From positions 417,605-481,604 of the forward strand of contig NZ_JACCCG010000001.1 in assembly GCF_013410955.1 (NCBI RefSeq): DNA of 64,000 nt. Reading direction: 5' to 3'. The stretch's first letter is position 1. Each line of letters starts with the position of its first letter. This document shows positions 26,751-32,853 of the stretch, piece by piece. Both the position numbers and the translations under genes were made by a program. The notes below the pieces were generated by a model, which searched no databases, was not told the origin of the DNA, and saw only the letters and a program-made list of their open reading frames with translations. This stretch comes from Microbacterium sp. AK009 (lineage in GTDB: Bacteria; Actinomycetota; Actinomycetes; Actinomycetales; Microbacteriaceae).

Positions 26751-26783
26751 TACCATAGCTACGGTACATAGCCTTCATGGCTA
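26751..26783. promoter_or_regulatory. Operator palindromes between MBL hydrolase and TetR genes
   Basis: TACCATAGCTACGGTA (26751-26766, one mismatched pair) and TAGCC, 5 bases, GGCTA (26769-26783, perfect) lie in the 92-base divergent gap. They are likely TetR binding sites overlapping both promoters. Confidence 0.65.
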
Positions 26784-26819
26784 ACGTCAATAGCTGTCCG
26801 ATATTCCCCGGAGGCCGCG

Positions 26820-27329
26820 ATGCCCACGCCCGAGCGCACCACCCTCCCCGCGATCGTCGCCTCGGCGCGGGAACTACTCGAGCAGAGCGGGGCCGCGGGG
26901 GTGACCATGCAGGCCGTGGCCGAACGCGTCGGCGTGCGCGCGCCCTCCCTGTACAAGCGAGTCCGCGACCGGGACGAACTCCTCCGCCTCGTGGCCGAGG
27001 ACGCGGCATCCGATCTCTCCCACCGCTTCGCCGCCACCGGCGGAACCGTCACTGAGCTCGCCCACGCGTACCGCGCCTTCGCCCATGCGAATCCCAAGAG
27101 CTTCCGCTTGCTGCTCGACTCCGATGCGGCGGCGGGGGCGTTCCGCGACGTCGCCGGCCCCATCCTCGATGCGACGAAGAGCCTCGAGGCGGCCCGCCTC
27201 GTCACGGCGTGGGCGACGGGCTTCCTCACGATGGAGCTCGCCGGCGCGTTCCGCCTGGGCGGTGACCTCGACGAGGCCTACGCCTTCGGGCTCGACACCA
27301 TCGTCGCCGGGCTCGACCGGGCGGCCTAG
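26820..27329 (+). CDS. TetR-family regulator with WHG-type C-terminus
   Basis: 169 residues. The HTH is at about 8-55 (AIVASARELLEQSGAAGVTM, VAERVGVRAPSLYKRVRDRD). The C-terminal ligand domain (YRAFAHANPKSFRLLLDSDA, VTAWATGFLTMELAGAFRLG) fits the WHG family. SD GGAGG sits seven bases before the ATG. Divergent placement and shared palindromes suggest that it controls the MBL hydrolase. The 3' end overlaps the LigD-like gene by four bases. Confidence 0.88.
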   Translation: MPTPERTTLPAIVASARELLEQSGAAGVTMQAVAERVGVRAPSLYKRVRDRDELLRLVAEDAASDLSHRFAATGGTVTELAHAYRAFAHANPKSFRLLLDSDAAAGAFRDVAGPILDATKSLEAARLVTAWATGFLTMELAGAFRLGGDLDEAYAFGLDTIVAGLDRAA

Positions 27330-28564
27330 CGCTCGGCCTTCGGCCAGACCTTCCCCGCCCAGGGGTCGTAGTCGGCGACGAGGTCTTCCTGCGGGGGTCG
27401 CTCGCCCTCGGCGACGTGCTGGAGGTTCACCCGCACCCGGTACCAGAGGGAGGATGACCCGCGCATGCCGTCGATCATGACGTCGGCGGGATGCAGCTGC
27501 GCCGCCACCCCGGAGTGATGCGCCTTCCAGGTCTCGAGCGCCTCGAGCGCCTCAGGCTTCGTCTTCGTGCGGGCGACCTCGATGAGCGGCATCGTCGACT
27601 GCCGACGCCCCGAGCCGTCGCCGCCCCGCGGCGGCTTCTCGGCCGGCCCGAGCTCATCGGCGAGCCGGAGCAGTCCGTCGAGCGACCCGGCGGCGTCGTC
27701 GATGCCGGCATGCGGATCGCCGATCTCGGCGTACCGGGTGAGCATCGTGGGCACCGTGAAGGCCTCGGGACGGGCCGTGCGCACCTCGCCCCACGACAGC
27801 GGGGCCGACACGCGGGCGTCGGGCCGAGGCCTCACCGAGTACGCCGAGGCGACGGTGCGGTCCTTGGCGTTCTGGTTGAAGTCGACGAAGACGCTCTCGC
27901 CGCGCTCCTCCTTCCACCACCGCGCCGTCGCGAGGCCGGGTGCGCGGTTCTCGACCTCGCGCGCGAGGGTCTCGGCGGCGAGGCGCACCTGCTTGTAGTC
28001 CCACTCTGGGGCGATGCGGATGAGGATGTGCAGGCCCCGCGATCCGCTCGTCTTCGGCCATCCCGCGAGCCCGACGTCGTCGAGCACCTCGCGGGCGACG
28101 AGGGCGACGTCCACGATCTGCGACCACTCGACGCCGGGCATCGGGTCGAGGTCGATCCGCAGCTCATCGGGGTGGTCGAGGTCTTCGGCGCGCACCGGGT
28201 GGGGGTTCAAGTCGAGGCATCCGAGGTTCACGACCCACGCGAGCCCGGCCGCGTTGCGGATGACGGCCTCCTCCGCCGACGTGCCCGACGCATAGTGCAG
28301 CGTGGCGGTGTCGATGAAGGCCGGGTGGTTCTCGGGCACGCGCTTCTGGAAGAACGGCTCGGCGTCGATGCCGCGGGGGAAGCGCTTGAGCACCATCGGG
28401 CGGCCGCCCGCGCCGCGGAGTGCGCCGTCGGCGACGGTGAGGTAGTACTCGACGAGGTCGAGCTTGGTGATGCCGGGCTCGGGGAAGACGACCTTGTCGG
28501 GGCTGGATATCCGCACCTCCTCGCCGTCGACGTCGAGGATCGCGGGCGGTGTCTTCGCGGCCAT
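27326..28564 (-). CDS. Stand-alone LigD-type polymerase domain (archaeo-eukaryotic primase fold)
   Basis: 412 residues matching the polymerase module of bacterial NHEJ ligase D (SPDKVVFPEPGITKLDLVEYY, PMVLKRFPRGIDAEPFFQKR, IDLDPMPGVEW with the metal-binding Asp-X-Asp, KTSGSRGLHI, TARWWKEERG, SAYSVRPRPDARVSAPLSW). The ligase and phosphoesterase domains are absent. Such proteins synthesise short fills or primers at DNA ends. The C-terminal 110 residues (VMIDGMRGSSSLWYRVRVNL) are an extra module. ATG 28564 is preferred: a TACGGT box ends seven bases upstream. No ku gene is adjacent. Confidence 0.9.
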   Translation of the reverse strand: MAAKTPPAILDVDGEEVRISSPDKVVFPEPGITKLDLVEYYLTVADGALRGAGGRPMVLKRFPRGIDAEPFFQKRVPENHPAFIDTATLHYASGTSAEEAVIRNAAGLAWVVNLGCLDLNPHPVRAEDLDHPDELRIDLDPMPGVEWSQIVDVALVAREVLDDVGLAGWPKTSGSRGLHILIRIAPEWDYKQVRLAAETLAREVENRAPGLATARWWKEERGESVFVDFNQNAKDRTVASAYSVRPRPDARVSAPLSWGEVRTARPEAFTVPTMLTRYAEIGDPHAGIDDAAGSLDGLLRLADELGPAEKPPRGGDGSGRRQSTMPLIEVARTKTKPEALEALETWKAHHSGVAAQLHPADVMIDGMRGSSSLWYRVRVNLQHVAEGERPPQEDLVADYDPWAGKVWPKAER

Positions 28565-28571
28565 GCGGCCC

Positions 28572-28577
28572 ACCGTA
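28572..28577 (-). promoter_or_regulatory. -10 box TACGGT of a probable leaderless transcript
   Basis: Read on the minus strand, TACGGT is followed by seven bases and the ATG at 28564. Confidence 0.45.
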
Positions 28578-28589
28578 CTCGCGCGCGGG

Positions 28590-28892
28590 TCAGGCGGCGA
28601 GGGCGAACGCGCCGCGGACGCTCGTGCTACGCACGCTCTGGACGCTCCGCAGATCGTCGGCGACGCCGAGCGTCAAGTCGATGAGCGTGGTGTCGAGGGC
28701 GCCGGCGATGGCGGCGATCATCTCGCTCGAGGGCTCCTTGCGGCCGCGCTCGACCTCCGAGAGATACTGCGGCGACACCCCCGCACGGTGGGCGGTGTCG
28801 GTGAGGCGCTCGCCGCGCTCGTGGCGCAGGCGCCGCAGGCGCTCGCCGAGGGCATCGCGCCACAGAGGTTCGGGCGGGAGATGGTCGCTCAT
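28590..28892 (-). CDS. XRE-family HTH regulator
   Basis: 100 residues. The helix-turn-helix occupies about 16-72 (GERLRRLRHERGERLTDTAH, AGVSPQYLSEVERGRKEPSS). The short C-terminal tail follows IDLTLGVADDLRS. It is a single-domain DNA-binding protein; the target is unknown. ATG 28892 lies six bases after TACCCT on the same strand, so the message is probably leaderless. It precedes the LigD-like gene on the same strand by 25 bases. Confidence 0.88.
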   Translation of the reverse strand: MSDHLPPEPLWRDALGERLRRLRHERGERLTDTAHRAGVSPQYLSEVERGRKEPSSEMIAAIAGALDTTLIDLTLGVADDLRSVQSVRSTSVRGAFALAA

Positions 28893-28898
28893 GAAGCG

Positions 28899-28904
28899 AG
28901 GGTA
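28899..28904 (-). promoter_or_regulatory. -10 box TACCCT of a probable leaderless XRE transcript
   Basis: On the minus strand, TACCCT, six bases, then the ATG at 28892. Confidence 0.5.
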
Positions 28905-29045
28905 GAGAGCGGATGCCGCGCTGCGCCACGCGTTCTGCTCACAGCAGAACGTCTCGCCCGGCGAGCCCGGCCGGGCCCGCTCTGCCTCGCCTGGCTCGCC
29001 TGTCCGTGGCTGCCGCCCTTGAGCCGGTGGCCGCGGGCACCGGCT

Positions 29046-29110
29046 CCACAGAATGACGCCACGTTCACACAATCTCGACGATCCGGTGTGAGATACGCCA
29101 CATTCTGTGG
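29046..29110. repeat. Intergenic hairpin repeat, copy 2
   Basis: Arms CCACAGAATGACGCC... (29046-29074) and the inverse ...GCCACATTCTGTGG (29080-29110) around a 5-base loop. The arm matches copy 1 on its right side (CACAAAATGACGCC...CACAGAATC). Confidence 0.75.
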
Positions 29111-29185
29111 GGGACGGTGCTGGCAGCCAACGGCCCGCGCCCGGCTGCCGTAAAACGGTCGAGTCGTGCCCGGGCAGGTAACGCG

Positions 29186-29218
29186 GAACGGCCGGCCCGA
29201 GCACCGGGCCGGCCGTTC
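29186..29218 (-). terminator. Terminator after the YccA-like gene
   Basis: Perfect 13-bp stem GAACGGCCGGCCC (29186-29198) with its complement (29206-29218) and a 7-base loop, 40 bases beyond the YccA stop. Confidence 0.8.
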
Positions 29219-29257
29219 GTGGCGCGAGTGAGGTCGCTACGCGCTATCCGCGTGGAC

Positions 29258-30184
29258 TTACTCGCTGCCGCGAAGGATCGCGAGGATCCGGAGGATCTCG
29301 ATGTAGAGCCACACGACGGTGACCATGATGCCGAAGGCGCTCAGCCAGCCGTACTGGCGCGGGGCGCCGTTGCGAACGCCCTGCTGCACCTGGTCGAAGT
29401 CGAGCACCAGCGAGTAGGCCGCCATGATGACGACGAGGACGCCGATGATGAGGCCCAGCGGGACACCGGGGATGATCTCCATGCTGCGCAGGCCGAAGGC
29501 GCCCCCCGCGATCGGAACGTTGAACAGCATGAGGCCGACGTTGATCAGCGAGAAGACCAGGTAGCCGACCATCGCGATGAGGAAGATCTTCGTCGCCCGC
29601 GCCGAGGCGCGGATCTTGCCGCTGGCGAACAGCGCGAGGGTCACGCCGACCACGACGAGGGTCGCGAGCGTCGCCTGGAAGACGATGCCCGGCCACTGCA
29701 CCTCGAAGAACGCCGAGATGCCACCGACGAAGAGTCCCTCAGCCGCGGCATAGGCGAAGATCAGCGCGGGGCGGACCTTCTTGCGCGACGTGAAGATGAT
29801 CACCAGCGCCAGGACGAACCCGGCGAGGCCACCGACGATCATCGGCAGCACCGAGACGTTCGGGGTCGTCGGCACGAGGCCGCCGAGCGTCCACACCCAG
29901 CCGACGGCGGCGGTGACGAGGAGGATCGCGAAGAGCGACACCGTCTTGACGACGGTGTCCTCGATCGTCATCCGTCCGGTCTCGACCGAACCGGCAGGCG
30001 GGCCGGCGAAGGCGCCTTCGAGCTGCGCCTGCGCGGCGAGGTCGACGCCACCACGCGAGGCGGAGCCTGCGGCGTCGGCGGGCGGCGGAGTCAGGCTTGC
30101 TGCACGCGCACCGCCCGGGTATGACTGCACGGCGCGCGGGTCCTGGAACGCCGGATTGTTGAATGCGGGGTTGTTGAGGGCCAC
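29258..30184 (-). CDS. Bax inhibitor-1 / YccA family membrane protein
   Basis: 308 residues. A soluble Asn/Ala/Pro-rich N-terminus of about 75 residues begins with a tandem NNPAFNNPAF. The membrane part has seven helices (TVSLFAILLVTAAVGWVWTL, IVGGLAGFVLALVIIF, IFAYAAAEGLFVGGISAFFE, LVVVGVTLALFASGKIR, LDFDQVQQGV with the conserved Asp). The family includes proton/Ca2+ leak proteins; the bacterial role is unproven. GTG 30184 has GGAG ten bases upstream; GTG 30193 is an alternative. A strong terminator follows. Confidence 0.9.
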   Translation of the reverse strand: MALNNPAFNNPAFQDPRAVQSYPGGARAASLTPPPADAAGSASRGGVDLAAQAQLEGAFAGPPAGSVETGRMTIEDTVVKTVSLFAILLVTAAVGWVWTLGGLVPTTPNVSVLPMIVGGLAGFVLALVIIFTSRKKVRPALIFAYAAAEGLFVGGISAFFEVQWPGIVFQATLATLVVVGVTLALFASGKIRASARATKIFLIAMVGYLVFSLINVGLMLFNVPIAGGAFGLRSMEIIPGVPLGLIIGVLVVIMAAYSLVLDFDQVQQGVRNGAPRQYGWLSAFGIMVTVVWLYIEILRILAILRGSE

Positions 30185-30304
30185 TGCTCTCACACTCCAA
30201 AGTATTCGGGCCACAGCGGTGTGCTGTGAATCAACGATATCGGACCCTTCCCGATTCCCGGCAGGTGGGGTGCTGTGAAGCGACTATGAGCAGAGCTGAG
30301 CGTC

Positions 30305-30310
30305 TAGCCT
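30305..30310 (+). promoter_or_regulatory. -10 box TAGCCT of a probable leaderless GDPD transcript
   Basis: TAGCCT ends six bases before GTG at 30317; no SD is present. Confidence 0.5.
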
Positions 30311-30316
30311 GAAACC

Positions 30317-31354
30317 GTGCGCCGCCCCCTCGTCATCGGCCATCGGGGTGCCCCCGGCTACCGTCCCGAGCACTCGCGCTTCTCCTACGCGCTGGCCCTC
30401 GAGATGGGGGTCGACGCCGTCGAACCCGACGTGGTGCTGTCGAAAGACGGCGTGCTGGTCGTCCGCCACGAGAATGAGATCTCGGGAACCACGGATGTCG
30501 CGGCGCGACCCGAATTCGCCGATCGCCGCACCACGAAGGAGGTCGATGGCATCGCCCTGACCGGGTGGTTCACCGAGGACTTCATCTGGGACGAGCTCGC
30601 CACGCTCCGCTGCCGCGAGCGCCTGCCCGAGGTGCGCCCTGCAAGCGCGAGTTTCGACGACCGTCAGCCGGTGCTGCGCCTGACCGACGTGCTCGACCTC
30701 GTCCGCGACGCGTCGCTCGCCCAGGGGCGCGAGATCGGCGTCGTCCTCGAGATCAAGCACGCCACCTACATGGACTCGCTCGGCTTCGACCTCGCCGCCA
30801 TCATCCACGGCGACCTGCGCGCGGCCGGGTGGGCGGCGGGGGAATGGCCTCTCATCGTGGAGTCGTTCGAGTCCAGCATCCTGTTCGCCCTGCAGGATCG
30901 GGGGCTCCCTGCCCGCTACGTCTATCTCCTCGAAGCGGCGGGGAAGCCGTTCGACCTCGTGGTCGCCCACGGCGAGGACGCCCCGACCTATCCGTCGATC
31001 GCCGAGCCGGGGGGCCTGGACAGCCTGGTCGGACGCGTCGACGGCATCAGCGTGGACAAGCGGATGCTGCTGGCCCCCGACCGCCTGGGCCGGGCCAGCG
31101 ACCGCTCGCGGATCGTCGCCGACGCCCACGAGCGTGGCCTCGAGGTCTTCACGTGGACGTGCCGGCCCGAGAACCCCTTCCTCCTGAAGCAGTTCCGGGG
31201 CGCGGGCGGCAAGGCGGCGTTCGGCGACTACGAGAGGGAGTGGGCACTCATCGCCGACGCGGGCGTGGACGGCGTCTTCGTCGACCACGCCGACCTCGGC
31301 GTCCGGTTCTTCCGCGACCGCCTCACTTCTGAGGGTCGTGGCCCCAGTTCATGA
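30317..31354 (+). CDS. Glycerophosphodiester phosphodiesterase
   Basis: 345 residues with the GDPD TIM barrel: HRGAPGYRPEHS (catalytic His and metal Glu), VEPDVVLSKDGVLVVRHE (Glu/Asp metal ligands and second His), LEIKH, and the C-terminal FTWTCRPEN and GVDGVFVDH. The insertion between the first and second halves (SGTTDVAARPEFADR...) is typical of GlpQ-like enzymes. It hydrolyses glycerophosphodiesters to glycerol-3-phosphate and an alcohol. No signal peptide is evident, so it is probably cytoplasmic. The 3' end overlaps the convergent DUF3140 gene by 32 bases. Confidence 0.93.
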   Translation: MRRPLVIGHRGAPGYRPEHSRFSYALALEMGVDAVEPDVVLSKDGVLVVRHENEISGTTDVAARPEFADRRTTKEVDGIALTGWFTEDFIWDELATLRCRERLPEVRPASASFDDRQPVLRLTDVLDLVRDASLAQGREIGVVLEIKHATYMDSLGFDLAAIIHGDLRAAGWAAGEWPLIVESFESSILFALQDRGLPARYVYLLEAAGKPFDLVVAHGEDAPTYPSIAEPGGLDSLVGRVDGISVDKRMLLAPDRLGRASDRSRIVADAHERGLEVFTWTCRPENPFLLKQFRGAGGKAAFGDYEREWALIADAGVDGVFVDHADLGVRFFRDRLTSEGRGPSS

Positions 31355-31655
31355 GGGAGTAGCGCCACGACGTCTCGGTGACATCCCCGCTCGGGCGCTG
31401 CGCTGAATGCCGTGAGACGTACCCGGTGACCTTCTTCATGTGCGCGTAATCGCTGTCGGTGAGGTCGGCCTTCTTCTTCTCGAGGATCTTCACGATCCGC
31501 CGACCCGAGGCGTGACCGGTCGATTCGCCGCCGCCGTCCTTCTGCCCGACGTCCTTCGACTCATCGGTGTCGAGCCACTTCTCCAGCTCCCGCGTCGTCA
31601 TGTTCACGGCCTCGGCGAAGTCATCCGCGATCTTCTTCTGCTCGTCCTTGTCCAT
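31323..31655 (-). CDS. DUF3140 domain protein
   Basis: 110 residues, charged and helical, with the conserved family strings VNMTTRELEKWLDTDESKDV, GGGESTGHASGRRIVKILE, DLTDSDYAHMKKVTGYVSRH and a C-terminal WRYSLMNWGHDP. Function unknown. The ATG at 31655 matches the family's usual N-terminus (MDKDEQKK). Confidence 0.92.
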   Translation of the reverse strand: MDKDEQKKIADDFAEAVNMTTRELEKWLDTDESKDVGQKDGGGESTGHASGRRIVKILEKKKADLTDSDYAHMKKVTGYVSRHSAQRPSGDVTETSWRYSLMNWGHDPQK

Positions 31656-31787
31656 GGCGCGATTGTGTGTCGGCACACGCCGGGAATGAACCCCTTGCAT
31701 CCCGCGCTGGCACATGCAAGCCCGAACCGGTTCCTGAGAGCCTCATGCCAAGGTGCGTATACGCCCCGCGTAGACTTTTGGTTTCAC

Positions 31788-31811
31788 CGACGGGCGTGCT
31801 CGAGCCCGTCG
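31788..31811 (+). promoter_or_regulatory. Hairpin just upstream of the oleA ribosome-binding site
   Basis: CGACGGGC, 8 bases, GCCCGTCG: a perfect 8-bp stem ending four bases before the GGAGG of oleA. A TAGACT box at 31771-31776 could be the -10. The hairpin may influence translation initiation of the ole operon. Confidence 0.45.
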
Positions 31812-31823
31812 AACGGAGGTTTC

Positions 31824-32846
31824 GTGGCCGGAAATGCGACCACTCGGTTCGGCAACGTGTCGTTGCTGTCGGTGGCGAGCGTGCTCCCGAGCCGGGTGAC
31901 CACCTCCGACGACATCGAGGATCGCCTCTCCGAGGCTCTGGCCCGCCTGCGGCTGAAGCCCGGACTGCTCCGCCGCGTGGCGGGCGTCAACGAGCGCCGG
32001 AACTGGGCCGCGGGCGAGTCATCGGATGACGCCACCATCGCCGCCGGTACGAAGGCGCTCGCCGAGGCGGGTGTCTCCCCGGGCGATGTGGGCCTCCTCA
32101 TCAACACCTCGGTGACCCGCAAGCACCTCGAGCCCTCGGTGGCGGTGCGCCTGCACCACGGCCTCGGACTCCCCACCTCGGCGATCAATTTCGACATCGC
32201 CAACGCCTGCCTCGGATTCGTCAACGGCATGAGCCTTGCCGCCGGCATGATCGAGTCGGGCCAGATCCGCTACGCGATCGTCGTCAACGGCGAGGACGCC
32301 GACGAGATCCAGGTCAACACCATCAACCGACTGGTGAACTCCAACGCCGATCGTGACGGGTTCATGAGCGAGTTCGCCTCGCTCACCCTCGGCTCGGGTT
32401 CGGCGGCGGCGGTACTGGGCCGCGCGGACGAGCATCCCGAGGGCCATCGGCTGCTCGGCGGGGTGACCCGCGCCGCCACGCAGTTCCATGAGCTGTGCGT
32501 GGGGAGCGTCGACGGCATGTTCACCGACGCCAAGGCGCTGCTCAAAGGCGGTCTCAACCTGGTCGTCTCGGCGTGGAAGGAGGCGGCACCCGAGTGGAAG
32601 TGGTCGGGTATGGACCGCTACATCACCCACCAGGTCTCCTCGGTGCACACCAACTCGATCGTGAAGGCCGCCAAGCTCGACCCCGAACGGGTGCCGGTCA
32701 CGTACGACCGCTACGGCAACGTCGGACCCGCGTCGATCCCCATCACCCTCGCCGAGCAGCAGTCGTCGCTCCAGCGCGGCGACCGGGTGCTCCTCATGGG
32801 CGTCGGGTCGGGGCTGAACACCGCGATGATGGAACTGGCCTGGTGA
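31824..32846 (+). CDS. oleA: OleA, thiolase-fold acyl-CoA condensing enzyme
   Basis: 340 residues. OleA performs head-to-head Claisen condensation of two fatty acyl-CoAs to a beta-keto acid. The catalytic Cys129 (NACLGF), His269 (ITHQVSSVH) and Asn299 (YGNVGPAS) reproduce the KAS III triad with OleA spacing, and TRKHLEPSVA carries the OleA-type glutamate. The GTG at 31824 has GGAGG four bases upstream; upstream in-frame sequence lacks family similarity. It is first in oleA-oleBC-oleD, whose order identifies it over FabH. Confidence 0.9.
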   Translation: MAGNATTRFGNVSLLSVASVLPSRVTTSDDIEDRLSEALARLRLKPGLLRRVAGVNERRNWAAGESSDDATIAAGTKALAEAGVSPGDVGLLINTSVTRKHLEPSVAVRLHHGLGLPTSAINFDIANACLGFVNGMSLAAGMIESGQIRYAIVVNGEDADEIQVNTINRLVNSNADRDGFMSEFASLTLGSGSAAAVLGRADEHPEGHRLLGGVTRAATQFHELCVGSVDGMFTDAKALLKGGLNLVVSAWKEAAPEWKWSGMDRYITHQVSSVHTNSIVKAAKLDPERVPVTYDRYGNVGPASIPITLAEQQSSLQRGDRVLLMGVGSGLNTAMMELAW

Positions 32847-32853
32847 CGGACCG

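Larger units (their letters stand above)
28893..29257. other. Intergenic region with a hairpin repeat and a terminator; no gene seen
   Basis: 365 bases between the XRE and YccA genes. It contains the XRE -10 box, the hairpin repeat copy at 29046-29110 and the YccA terminator at 29186-29218. The remaining bases show no coding signal. Confidence 0.6.
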
